From positions 225,636-289,635 of the forward strand of contig NZ_JAHKKG010000014.1 of the NCBI RefSeq assembly GCF_018829635.1: a DNA stretch of 64,000 bases, read 5' to 3'. The notes beneath the pieces were generated by a model, which saw only the letters and a program-made list of their open reading frames with translations, was not told the origin of the DNA and made no database searches. This stretch comes from Paractinoplanes bogorensis (GTDB lineage: Bacteria; Actinomycetota; Actinomycetes; Mycobacteriales; Micromonosporaceae). Positions within the stretch are counted from its first letter, which is position 1. The number at the start of each line of letters is the position of its first letter. Of the stretch, positions 1 to 10,550 are shown one piece after another. A program made the translations under genes and the position numbers.

Positions 1-146
1 CCGCGCCGGAGGAGCTCGGATGGATCGGGCCGATGTTCGCCGCGGACAGCCCGGCCTCGAACACGATCACCCGCGAGACGTACGGCTGGAACCCGACCGG
101 CCCGACGCTGATCGAGGATCTCGACGCCGGCCACTACTTCAACTAA
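1..146 (+). CDS. C-terminal end of an SDR-type NAD-dependent epimerase/dehydratase (partial)
   Basis: Only the last 47 codons are in the window, in the frame starting at base 3 and ending at TAA 144-146. The tail has a run with GWIG, then SNTIT and GWNPTGP, ending in GHYF. This is the usual C-terminal pattern of actinobacterial NAD-dependent epimerase/dehydratase (extended SDR) proteins. The Rossmann fold and catalytic YxxxK would lie upstream, outside the window, so the substrate cannot be judged. It ends 11 bp before a palindromic operator that belongs to the next gene. Confidence 0.6.
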   Translation, partial: APEELGWIGPMFAADSPASNTITRETYGWNPTGPTLIEDLDAGHYFN

Positions 147-156
147 GGCGGGAACT

Positions 157-172
157 AAGAGAGCGCTCTCTT
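157..172. promoter_or_regulatory. Perfect 16-bp palindrome, putative LacI-family operator
   Basis: AAGAGAGCGCTCTCTT is a perfect palindrome centred on GCGC. It resembles actinobacterial LacI-family operators such as the CebR type (GGGAGCGCTCCC). It lies 120 bp upstream of the alginate-lyase-family start and just after the SDR stop. A second short palindrome (TTCCGGAA, 174-181) follows. No LacI gene is in this window, so the regulator would be elsewhere. Confidence 0.5.
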
Positions 173-291
173 GTTCCGGAACCTTTAAGAGACACTTAAG
201 TACGTCGATTTCTGCTTGACCGGGCTCTCCCGGGATGGGAACTGTTAACTCACTTTCCGGTTCCCCCACCCCCAATTCCGGGAGATCCCCC

Positions 292-1515
292 ATGCATAGA
301 CGTGTCCTATTGGCGGCCTTCACGGCATTAGTCGCGGCGGGCGCCACGTTCGGCGTCCGCCTCGTGACGGCCGACGCGACCACGACCGCAGTAAAAGACG
401 CGACCACGACCGCAGTAAAAGCAGCAGCCCCGGCTGCCTTCACCCACCCCGGGGTGCTGGTCAGCCGGGCTCAACTCGACTTCGTCAAGGGGCGCGTGAA
501 CGCCGGCGCCCAGCCGTGGGCCAGTGCCTACAACCAGATGCTGGCCAGCCGGTACGCGTCCCTCAGCCGGACGCCGGCGCCCCGGGCCACCGTGGAATGC
601 GGGTCCTACTCGAACCCGAACAACGGGTGCACCGACGAGCGTGAGGACGCCATCGCGGCGTACACGGACGCCCTGATCTGGTACGTCACGGGGAACGCGG
701 CCTATGCGCAGAAGTCGATCGCGCTGATGGATGCCTGGTCGGCCACGATCAAATCGCACACCAACAGCAACGCCCCGCTGCAGACCGGATGGGCGGGATC
801 GGTGTGGCCGCGGGCCGCCGAGATCATCAAGCACGCGTACGGGAACTGGCCCAACCAGGCCCGCTTCGCCACCATGCTGCGCACCGTCTATCTGCCGGTC
901 GTGATCGCGGGCAGCAGCAGTAACGGCAACTGGGAACTGTCGATGATGGAGGCCGCGGTCGGCATCGCCGTGCACCTCGACGACAAAGCCAGTTACGACC
1001 GGGCGATCGCGCGCTTCCAGGCCCGTACGGCGGCCTACATCTACATCGCGGCCGACGGCTCGCAACCGAAGTATCCGCCGGTGGGCAGCGTCGACACCCG
1101 GGCCGAGCTGATCAGCTACTGGCAGGGGCAGAGCACCTTCGTCGACGGGCTCGCGCAGGAGACGTGCCGCGACTTCGTGCACACGGGGTACGGACTGAGC
1201 GCGATCAGCCACGTCGCCGAGACCACCCGCATCCAGGGCCAGGATCTCTGGCCGCAGCTGCAGGAGCGGATGCGGCACGCGTACGGGTTCCACACCAAGT
1301 TCGAGAACGGGACGGCCGTGCCCTCGAACATCTGCGGCGGCTCGGTGACCAAGGGGCTCGGGCCGGTCTCCGAGGTGGCCTACAACGCGCTGGCCAACCG
1401 GCTCGGCATCGCCATGAGCAATTCGAAGACCTACACCGAGGCGCGCCGCCCGCAGGGCACGAACAACCTGTTCGTCGCCTGGGAGACGCTCACCCACGCC
1501 AACAACCCGGCCTGA
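292..1515 (+). CDS. Secreted alginate lyase family protein
   Basis: 407-aa protein from ATG 292, preceded by GGGAG at 280-284; an in-frame upstream GTG at 235 has no good ribosome site. The N-terminus is a Sec-type signal peptide (MHRR, then an Ala/Val-rich core). Next comes a duplicated DATTTAVK segment, then a domain opening HPGVLVS. The (alpha/alpha) toroid typical of the alginate lyase superfamily follows, with conserved NSNAPLQTGW, WPRAAEI and SSSNGNWELSMMEA. Family members degrade uronate polymers by beta-elimination, but many actinobacterial relatives have unknown substrates, so alginate specificity is not shown. The gene is followed 8 bp later by another secreted carbohydrate-active protein, suggesting one operon for extracellular polysaccharide use. 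Confidence 0.8.
   Translation: MHRRVLLAAFTALVAAGATFGVRLVTADATTTAVKDATTTAVKAAAPAAFTHPGVLVSRAQLDFVKGRVNAGAQPWASAYNQMLASRYASLSRTPAPRATVECGSYSNPNNGCTDEREDAIAAYTDALIWYVTGNAAYAQKSIALMDAWSATIKSHTNSNAPLQTGWAGSVWPRAAEIIKHAYGNWPNQARFATMLRTVYLPVVIAGSSSNGNWELSMMEAAVGIAVHLDDKASYDRAIARFQARTAAYIYIAADGSQPKYPPVGSVDTRAELISYWQGQSTFVDGLAQETCRDFVHTGYGLSAISHVAETTRIQGQDLWPQLQERMRHAYGFHTKFENGTAVPSNICGGSVTKGLGPVSEVAYNALANRLGIAMSNSKTYTEARRPQGTNNLFVAWETLTHANNPA
373..420 (+). repeat. 24-bp perfect tandem duplication in the alginate lyase N-terminus
   Basis: Two identical 24-bp units (373-396 and 397-420) encode DATTTAVK twice, just after the signal peptide. The unit is a multiple of three, so the frame is kept. The extra copy lengthens the linker between the signal peptide and the catalytic domain. 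Confidence 0.9.
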
Positions 1516-1523
1516 GGAAGAGA

Positions 1524-3698
<2,175 letters not shown>

Positions 3699-3714
3699 CA
3701 AAAGCAAAGAATCG

Positions 3715-3769
3715 CCCGCATCAACGAGGCCAACGCATGACGATGGAGTCATGCGTTGGCTGATGCGGG
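3715..3769 (+). promoter_or_regulatory. Long imperfect hairpin covering the start codon of the next gene
   Basis: The inner stem is 12 bp perfect (3730-3741 with 3748-3759) around a 6-nt loop. An outer 9-bp perfect stem (3715-3723 with 3761-3769) is separated by a bulge of 6 nt versus 1 nt. The ATG at 3751 lies within the right arm and the GGAG ribosome site straddles the loop. It could end the upstream transcript, repress translation of the downstream gene, or indicate that the true start is ATG 3763. Confidence 0.6.
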
Positions 3770-5181
3770 TGGACACCAGTGTGCCGGCCGCCGGTCTCGT
3801 CGCGTTCCTGCTGATCTTCGGCGTTTTCGGCGGCCCGTCCGACCCGGCCCCGGCGGCACGCTGGGTCGGCCTGGGCGTGCTGATCGGGCCGGCCCTTTCC
3901 GTGTACCCCCACCGGGGCGCGGCGGCCTGGGCGGCGGTACTCGGTGCGGTGCTCTGGACCCCGCTCGCCCTCAGCCCCGGCACGGTCATCGCCACCTGGT
4001 GTTACGCGGCGGTCGCGATCCTGGTCTCCCGCCTCGACCGCCCCACCGCACCGCTGCCCGTCCCCCATCGCAAACCCCCTTCCCCGTACGCGATCCCGCA
4101 CGTCGCCGCCCCGGCCGAGGTGGCCGGGTTCGCGCTGTTGCTGACGGCCGCGGCCGGAGTGGTCTGGGTGGCCGTGAGTGACGCCGCCGTCCCGTGGCTG
4201 GCCGTCACCATCGCCGCCTTCACGCTCGGTTGTGCCCTGCTGGCGCGCGCCGTCCGGGCCCAGGCCGCCCTGCGCCGCCTGTTCCTGACTCCCCAGCCGG
4301 TGCACGCCGTCCGCGCGGTCGAGCAGGAGGGGTACGTGCACGTGCTGCTCCCCGCCGAGCACGGCGAGACGGCGTACGAGTTCGCCTTCGACGTCGCCGA
4401 GCCCGAACCTCGGCACGACGAGGACGACGTGCACACCGAAGCTGCGGTTCTCTACGGCGAACCTCGTACGGGAAGCTGGTGTGCCCTCGAGGTCGGCGAC
4501 CGTCTGCATGTGCCGGTCGGGCCGGTGGGCGAGGTCATCGAGGTGCCCTACGACGTGGTCGAGGGCCTCCCCCGCGAGATCGAGGACGACGAGGAGCAGC
4601 TGGTCGACCCCGATTCGCTGCGCCCGGCCGACCGGGACGCCGACGCGTTCCAGCCGCGCGAGCACCGGATCTCGCCGCAACGGGCCTGGGCCGCCACCAT
4701 CGCCATCGGTCTCGGCGCCGCGCTCGCCCTGGCCGAGGCGGCCCAGCTGGCCGGGCTGCCGCGCGGCGTGCTGATCGCGGTGGCCGCCGTCGCCGCCGGG
4801 GCCGGATACGAGTTCGGGTGGCGCTCGCAGCTGCGGCCCCGGCTGCGCTGGCACGCGGGCGGCATCGCGGCGATCGGTTTCCGCGGGCGCAACCGGGAAC
4901 CGTGGGCGACCGACAGCGCGATCGTGCACGACGACGAGGGCACGGTGGTGCTGACCGCGGGCGAGGCCGTGCTCAACGTGCCGGTGCCCGCGCCCTGGCC
5001 GGCCCGCTCGCACCAGCGCACGGCCGACCAGCTGGTGGCCGCGCTGCGCGACACCCGGATCCGCGCGCTCGCGATCAGCCCCTTGCCGCCCCCGCCCGTG
5101 CTCGAGGTGCCGCGCCGCCCGGTGTTGCTGTTCGTGTTGTGGGCGGCCACGGTCGCCGCGACGTTGCTGATCGTGAACTAG
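3751..5181 (+). CDS. Integral membrane protein of unknown function
   Basis: Up to 476 aa, from ATG 3751 or ATG 3763. Hydrophobic segments lie at about residues 13-30, 38-60, 65-83, 117-140 and 147-163, then a soluble acidic stretch (about 185-300), two more membrane segments near 315-350, and a final one at the C-terminus (LLFVLWAATVAATLLIV). I recognise no domain. The acidic central region (EDDEEQLVD) is presumably cytoplasmic. The gene stands alone between the secreted-enzyme operon and the molybdenum hydroxylase operon, so context gives little help. Confidence 0.65.
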   Translation: MRWLMRVDTSVPAAGLVAFLLIFGVFGGPSDPAPAARWVGLGVLIGPALSVYPHRGAAAWAAVLGAVLWTPLALSPGTVIATWCYAAVAILVSRLDRPTAPLPVPHRKPPSPYAIPHVAAPAEVAGFALLLTAAAGVVWVAVSDAAVPWLAVTIAAFTLGCALLARAVRAQAALRRLFLTPQPVHAVRAVEQEGYVHVLLPAEHGETAYEFAFDVAEPEPRHDEDDVHTEAAVLYGEPRTGSWCALEVGDRLHVPVGPVGEVIEVPYDVVEGLPREIEDDEEQLVDPDSLRPADRDADAFQPREHRISPQRAWAATIAIGLGAALALAEAAQLAGLPRGVLIAVAAVAAGAGYEFGWRSQLRPRLRWHAGGIAAIGFRGRNREPWATDSAIVHDDEGTVVLTAGEAVLNVPVPAPWPARSHQRTADQLVAALRDTRIRALAISPLPPPPVLEVPRRPVLLFVLWAATVAATLLIVN

Positions 5182-5210
5182 CCGAAACACGACGCGCGTA
5201 GCGTACTGAC

Positions 5211-5993
5211 GTGGACCTGCACACCGTCGCCGAAGTGGTCAGCCCGGCCGAGGTCGGCCAGTGGCGACCGGGTGACGCCTGGCTGGGCGGCGGCACGGCA
5301 CTGTTCGGCGAGCCCCGGCCGCACCTGTCCCGGCTGCTCGACCTGACCACGGCCGGCTGGCCCGCCCTGACGGTCCGCGACGACGGCCTCGAGATCGCCG
5401 CCACCTGCACGATCGCCGAACTGGCGGCGAGCGGCTACGACATCGCCGAGAAGTGCTGCCACGCGTTCCTGGCCTCCTTCAAGATCTGGAACGTGGCGAC
5501 CGTGGGCGGCAATCTGTGCGCCGCGCTGCCGGCCGGCCCGATGATCGCGCTGGGCGCCTCGCTCGGCGGATCGGTGCTGCTGCTCGGTCCCGGGGGTGAG
5601 CGGCGGGTGCCGGTGGCCGGGTTCGTGACCGGGGAGGGCACCACCGTGCTGACCGAGGGTGAGTTGCTGCGCTCGATGCATCTGCCCGCGAAGGCGCTCA
5701 CCGCGAGGACGGCGTACCGGCAAGGCTCTCTGCATGCCCACGGACGCTCGGGCGTGCTGGTGATCGGGCGGCTCGACGGCGACGGCACGGTCGAGATCAC
5801 CGTGACCGCGGCGACCCGACGGCCGTACGTGCTGACCTTCCCCGGGATGCCGGGCGCCGAGATCCTGTCGGTCGCGCTGACCGAGCGGATACCCGAGGAC
5901 GCCTACGTCGACGACGTCCACGGACTACCCGCGTGGCGCCGGCACCTGACGCGTCTCTATGCCGAGCAGGTGCGGGTGGAGCTGGCGTCATGA
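5211..5993 (+). CDS. Xanthine dehydrogenase family, FAD-binding subunit
   Basis: 260 aa from GTG 5211. It matches the FAD-binding middle subunit of molybdenum hydroxylases (CoxM/XdhB type): an N-terminal segment with LGGGTAL for FAD pyrophosphate contact, the TVGGNLC motif, then a CO-dehydrogenase flavoprotein C-terminal domain. In these enzymes the FAD subunit passes electrons from the 2Fe-2S clusters to NAD or another acceptor. Its stop overlaps the start of the fused Fe-S/Moco subunit (ATGA), so the two are translationally coupled and form one complex. Confidence 0.85.
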   Translation: MDLHTVAEVVSPAEVGQWRPGDAWLGGGTALFGEPRPHLSRLLDLTTAGWPALTVRDDGLEIAATCTIAELAASGYDIAEKCCHAFLASFKIWNVATVGGNLCAALPAGPMIALGASLGGSVLLLGPGGERRVPVAGFVTGEGTTVLTEGELLRSMHLPAKALTARTAYRQGSLHAHGRSGVLVIGRLDGDGTVEITVTAATRRPYVLTFPGMPGAEILSVALTERIPEDAYVDDVHGLPAWRRHLTRLYAEQVRVELAS

Positions 5994-8632
5994 AGATCAA
6001 CGGGACCGAGCACGACCAGACTCCCCGTCCGGGCCAGTGCCTGCGCACCTATCTGCGCGAACAGGGGGCGTACGGGGTCAAGAAGGGTTGTGACACCGGC
6101 GACTGCGGCGCCTGCACCGTGCACGTCGACGGCGTGCCGGTGCACTCGTGCGTCTACCCGGCGTTCCGGGCCGCCGACCGCAACATCACCACGGTCGAGG
6201 GGCTGGCCGGCGACGACGGTCTGCACCCGGTGCAGCAGCAGTTCCTCGACGCGCAGGGCTTCCAGTGCGGGTTCTGCACGGCCGGTCTGATCATGACGAC
6301 GGCCGCCCTGACCGACGATCAGCGCGCCGATCTGCCGCGGGCGTTCAAGGGCAACCTCTGCCGCTGTACGGGGTATCGGGCCATCGCCGACGCGGTCGCG
6401 GGCGTGGTCAACGTGGCCGAACCTTCGACGGGCAAGGCGGTCGGCTCGAACCTGGGCGCTCCGGCCGGTCCGCAGGTGGTCACCGGCACCGCCCGCTACA
6501 CGTTCGACCTCGACGTTCCGGATGTGCGGCATCTGAAGGTGCTGCGGTCGCCGCACCCGCATGCCCGGATTCTTTCCGTACGGACGGAAGCCGCGCTCGC
6601 CGTGCCCGGGGTCGAGCTCGTGCTCACCCACGCCGACGCGCCGGACGTCCGCTTCTCCACGGCCATGCACGAGCGGGCGGAGGAGGACCCGGCCGACACC
6701 CGGGTACTCGACGACGTGGTGCGCTTCGCCGGGCAACGGGTCGCCGCCGTCGTAGCCACCAGCGAGGCCGCGGCCGAGGCGGGCATACGCGCCCTGGCCG
6801 TCGACTACGAGGTGCTGCCCGCGGTGCTCACCCCGGAGGAGGCGCTGGCCGGCGACGCCCCGCAACTGCATCCCGGGGCGGCGGGCAACGTGGTCGCCGA
6901 ACTGCACGCCGAGATGGGCGACACCGAGGCCGGATTCGCCGCGGCCGACGAGGTGTACGAGGGCACGTTCCACACGCCGCGGGTGCAGCACGCCAGCCTG
7001 GAGACGCACGGCGCGACCGGCTGGCTCGACGACGACGGGCGGCTCGTGCTCCGGACCAGCTCGCAGACCCCGTTCCTGACCCGGCGGGCGCTGGCCCGGC
7101 TCTACGACCGGACCGACGACCAGGTGCGTGTGCTGACCGGCCGGGTCGGCGGCGGGTTCGGCGGCAAGCAGGAGATGCTGGTCGAGGATCTGGTCGCGCT
7201 GGCCGTGCTGCGCCTGGGGAAGCCGGTGCGGCACGAGTACACCCGGGCCGAGCAGTTCACGGCGGCCACCACCCGGCATCCATTCACGGTCACGGTCAAG
7301 GTGGGCGGACGGGCCGACGGCACGCTGACCGCGCTCCGGCTGACGGTCGTCTCCAACACCGGGGCGTACGGGAATCACGGTCCGGCGGTGATGTTCCACG
7401 GCTGCCACGAGTCGATCGCCGTCTACCGCTGCGCCAACATGCGGACCGACGCGCAGTGCGTCTACACGAACACCGTGCCCGCGGGCGCGTTCCGGGGCTA
7501 CGGGCTCGGGCAGGTCTCGTTCGCGGTCGAGTCGGCGCTCGACGAGCTGGCCCGGCGGCTCGGCGTCGACCCGGTCGCGCTCCGCGAGATCAACATCGTG
7601 CGCGCGGGCGACCACCTGACCGCGCCGGGCGACCATGCCGACGATCTGACCATCGCCTCGTACGGGCTCGATCAGTGCCTCGGCCACATCCGGGAGGCCG
7701 CGGCCGCCCCGGTCGAGCCGGCGCCCGCGGGCTGGCTGACCGGCGACGGCATGGCCATCACGATGATCGCGGCCGGTCCGCCCGGCGGCCACTACGCCGA
7801 CGCGACGGCGACGCTGCGCCCGGACGGGCGGTTCGAGATCGCGGTCGGGACGGCCGAGTTCGGCAACGGCAGCACGACCGTGCACGCGCAGATCGCCGCC
7901 GACGCGCTGGGCACCACGCCCGACCGGATCGTCGTGCGGCAGTCCGACACCGACGTGGTCCGGCACGACACCGGCGCGTTCGCCTCGACCGGCGTGGTCG
8001 TGGCGGGCCAGGCGGTGCTGCACGCGACCCGCGGGCTGAACGCGAAGCTGCGGGACGCGGCGGGTGGCGGCGAGCTCACCGAGGCGGTGCTCGAACGGCT
8101 GGCCGCGGGCGGGTTCACGGCCGAGGGGCACTGGGGCGGCAGCCCGCGGTCGGTGGCGTTCAACGCCCAGTGGTTCCGGGTCGCGGTCGACCCCGACACC
8201 GGCGAGCTGCGGATCCTGCGCAGCGTGCACAGCGCCGACGCGGGCACGGTGATGAACCCGCTGCAGTGCCGCGGGCAGGTCGAGGGCGGGGTGGCCCAGG
8301 CGCTCGGGGCGACGCTGGCCGAGCACGTCGACATCGGCGCCGACGGGCACGTCACCACGGCCGGGTTCCGGCAGTATCACCTGCCCACGTTCGCCGACGT
8401 GCCGCGTACGGAGGTGCTGTTCGCCGACACCGACGACGCGATCGGGCCGCTGGGCGCGAAGTCGATGAGCGAGAGCCCGTACAACCCGGTCGCCCCGGCG
8501 CTGGCCAATGCGGTCCGGGACGCGACCGGCGTACGGATGACGGAACTGCCCCTCACCCGCGACCGGATCTGGACGGCTCTGCAGCGGGCCGGTGCGCCTG
8601 CGGTTCGGCCATCACCGGGAGCACCATCGTGA
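5990..8632 (+). CDS. Fused 2Fe-2S and molybdopterin-binding subunit of a xanthine dehydrogenase-family hydroxylase
   Basis: 880 aa from ATG 5990, overlapping the FAD-subunit stop. Residues about 1-140 are the two 2Fe-2S domains: a plant-type ferredoxin with GCDTGDCGAC and a later VHSC cysteine, then an alpha-helical domain with QCGFC and CRCTGY. From about 150 to the end is the aldehyde oxidase/xanthine dehydrogenase Moco domain (GRVGGGFGGKQ, AGAFRGYGLGQ). The C-terminal AKSMSE supplies the catalytic Glu usually written GxGE. The Fe-S/Moco fusion recalls E. coli XdhD (YgfN). Substrate is unknown (purine, nicotinate or aldehyde are possible). No xdhC-type maturation gene is adjacent. The last 80 bp overlap the convergent histidine kinase. 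Confidence 0.85.
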   Translation: MKINGTEHDQTPRPGQCLRTYLREQGAYGVKKGCDTGDCGACTVHVDGVPVHSCVYPAFRAADRNITTVEGLAGDDGLHPVQQQFLDAQGFQCGFCTAGLIMTTAALTDDQRADLPRAFKGNLCRCTGYRAIADAVAGVVNVAEPSTGKAVGSNLGAPAGPQVVTGTARYTFDLDVPDVRHLKVLRSPHPHARILSVRTEAALAVPGVELVLTHADAPDVRFSTAMHERAEEDPADTRVLDDVVRFAGQRVAAVVATSEAAAEAGIRALAVDYEVLPAVLTPEEALAGDAPQLHPGAAGNVVAELHAEMGDTEAGFAAADEVYEGTFHTPRVQHASLETHGATGWLDDDGRLVLRTSSQTPFLTRRALARLYDRTDDQVRVLTGRVGGGFGGKQEMLVEDLVALAVLRLGKPVRHEYTRAEQFTAATTRHPFTVTVKVGGRADGTLTALRLTVVSNTGAYGNHGPAVMFHGCHESIAVYRCANMRTDAQCVYTNTVPAGAFRGYGLGQVSFAVESALDELARRLGVDPVALREINIVRAGDHLTAPGDHADDLTIASYGLDQCLGHIREAAAAPVEPAPAGWLTGDGMAITMIAAGPPGGHYADATATLRPDGRFEIAVGTAEFGNGSTTVHAQIAADALGTTPDRIVVRQSDTDVVRHDTGAFASTGVVVAGQAVLHATRGLNAKLRDAAGGGELTEAVLERLAAGGFTAEGHWGGSPRSVAFNAQWFRVAVDPDTGELRILRSVHSADAGTVMNPLQCRGQVEGGVAQALGATLAEHVDIGADGHVTTAGFRQYHLPTFADVPRTEVLFADTDDAIGPLGAKSMSESPYNPVAPALANAVRDATGVRMTELPLTRDRIWTALQRAGAPAVRPSPGAPS

Positions 8633-10550
8633 AGGTGCTCCCCTGCCCCAGCTCGGAGCGGGCGGTCACGGTACCGCCGTGGTCGTTGACGATGTTGCGC
8701 ACGATGGCCAGGCCCAGTCCGTTGCCCTGCACGGCCTGATCCATCGCGTTGGCCGCCCGGTGGAACGGGGTGAACAGCCCCGGCACGTCGTCGGCCGGGA
8801 TGCCGATGCCGGTGTCCGAGACGGTGACCACGGCCCGGTCGTCGACCCGGGTCAGCCGGCATTCGAGGTGACCGCCGGGCGCGGTGAACTTGACCGCATT
8901 GTCGAGCAGGTGGCGGACGGCCCGTTCGAGCTGGGCGGCGTCGCCGCGGACCCAGGCCGGCTCGGTCGACAGCTCGCACCGCAGGTCCTTGGCCCGCGCG
9001 GCGACCCCCAGCGTCGCGTGCACCTGGCCGATCAGCCGGGCCAGGTCGACCGGCAGCGTCTCGGCGCCCGAGCGGTCGTTCGTCCGGTCGAGCAGCAGCA
9101 GGTCGTCGACCGTGGCCTCGAGCCGGTGGGCGTTGCGCAGGATCGCGTCGATGCCCCGCTTCTGCACCCGGGACAGGCCCCGCGCGTGCTCCGGGTTGTC
9201 GGTCAGGTCCTCGGACAGCATCTCGCTGTAGCCCAGGATGCTGGTCAGCGGCGTACGCAGCTCGTGGGTGACGGTGGCGACGAAGACGTCCTTCTGCTCG
9301 TCGAGCACCCGCAGCTCGTTGATCAGCCGGGCCTGGCGCAGCCGCAGGCGCTCCTGGTGGGCCGCGTGGTCGACCTCGCGGGCCAGGCCGATCAGCAGCC
9401 GGGACTCCTCCTCGGACCACGGACGCCCGGCCCGGATCAGGCAGATCAGCCCGGGCGGGCAGCCGGCGTCACCGCTGAGCGGGATGACCAGGCCGCCGGC
9501 GAGCTGACCGGGCCGCAGCGCGCTGCCCGGGGCGCACGAGCGGGCCTGCTCGTCGATCGCCGGATCCAGCGGCGGGGCGCCGGCCGGCCAGGTGATCGCG
9601 ATCGGCACACCGGCCTGGATCGTGATCCGGCTGTGCAGCACGTCGGCGCCCAAGGTGGTGCCGATCATGTCGGCGATCCGCCAGGCCGACTGCTCCGGCT
9701 CGGCGTCCTCCTGCAACTGCAGCGTGACGGCCTGCCGCAGCTCGATCCGGGCCACCCGGGCCTTCTCGGCGCTGAGCAGGCGCTCGGTCTCGGCCGCGAG
9801 GTCGTTCAGGGTGCCCGCGACCGCACGCAGCTCGCCCGGCCCGGCCGGGGTGGTCCGGGCGGTCAGGTCGCCGTCGGCCAGGCGGCGCAGGGTGAGCCGG
9901 ATGTGTTCGAGCGGGACCAGCAGGTGCCGCTGATGCAGCAGGGCCAGGCCCAGCCCGGCCGCCACGACCAGGCAGGCGAGCCCGGCGAAGAGCAGGGTGA
10001 CGAACTCGGCCCCGGCCCGCTCGTGCTCGCCGGCCAGCCGCTCGAAGCTCTCGACGGCGGCGAAGACGTCCGCGTTGGCCGTGCGGAGCTGGTCGAACAG
10101 GTCCTTGCCGCGGGCCGCCCGGGCGGCGTCGTCGTCGGGCACGCCCGCGTTCACGATCGGGATGGCGTAGTCGTAGAGCCAGCCCTCGGCCGCCTGCCGT
10201 TCGACCTCCAGCAGCCGGGCCGTCTCGGCGTCGAGCGGGTCGGCCACCAGCCGGTCGAGGGCGCTGAAGGCGCCGGCCCGGCCGCTGGTGTAGGGCTGCA
10301 GGAACGCCGTGTCACCGGTCAGCTGGAACCCGCGGATGCCGGTCTCGGCGTCGGTCATGTACTGCAGCACGGCCCGGTTGGTGTCCCGGGCGACGTCGAT
10401 CCGGGCGCCGCGCTCCTCGTGCTGCGTGCGGGCCCGCTCGGTCACCACGAAGTTGGCCACGATCAGGGCCAGGAAGAGCAGGAGCAGCACCGCGAACCCG
10501 CCCGCCACCCGGTATTTCAGCCTCGTGAGGGCGAACCGCTGGAAGATCAT
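8553..10550 (-). CDS. Membrane sensor histidine kinase (CHASE3-HAMP-HisKA-HATPase)
   Basis: 665 aa from ATG 10550. TM1 at about 17-36, then a CHASE3-like extracellular domain (about 38-180, with TDAETGIRGFQLTG), TM2 at about 183-206 and HAMP at about 207-260. A GAF-like segment follows, then HisKA with phospho-acceptor His about 429 (THELRTPL) and an HATPase domain (N box HLLDNAVKF, G boxes DTGIGIP and GNGLGLAI). It autophosphorylates on His in response to an unknown extracellular signal. The start overlaps the previous kinase by 4 bp, and no response regulator is adjacent, so it may signal to a distant regulator. Confidence 0.85.
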   Translation of the reverse strand: MIFQRFALTRLKYRVAGGFAVLLLLFLALIVANFVVTERARTQHEERGARIDVARDTNRAVLQYMTDAETGIRGFQLTGDTAFLQPYTSGRAGAFSALDRLVADPLDAETARLLEVERQAAEGWLYDYAIPIVNAGVPDDDAARAARGKDLFDQLRTANADVFAAVESFERLAGEHERAGAEFVTLLFAGLACLVVAAGLGLALLHQRHLLVPLEHIRLTLRRLADGDLTARTTPAGPGELRAVAGTLNDLAAETERLLSAEKARVARIELRQAVTLQLQEDAEPEQSAWRIADMIGTTLGADVLHSRITIQAGVPIAITWPAGAPPLDPAIDEQARSCAPGSALRPGQLAGGLVIPLSGDAGCPPGLICLIRAGRPWSEEESRLLIGLAREVDHAAHQERLRLRQARLINELRVLDEQKDVFVATVTHELRTPLTSILGYSEMLSEDLTDNPEHARGLSRVQKRGIDAILRNAHRLEATVDDLLLLDRTNDRSGAETLPVDLARLIGQVHATLGVAARAKDLRCELSTEPAWVRGDAAQLERAVRHLLDNAVKFTAPGGHLECRLTRVDDRAVVTVSDTGIGIPADDVPGLFTPFHRAANAMDQAVQGNGLGLAIVRNIVNDHGGTVTARSELGQGSTFTMVLPVMAEPQAHRPAAEPSRSGRG

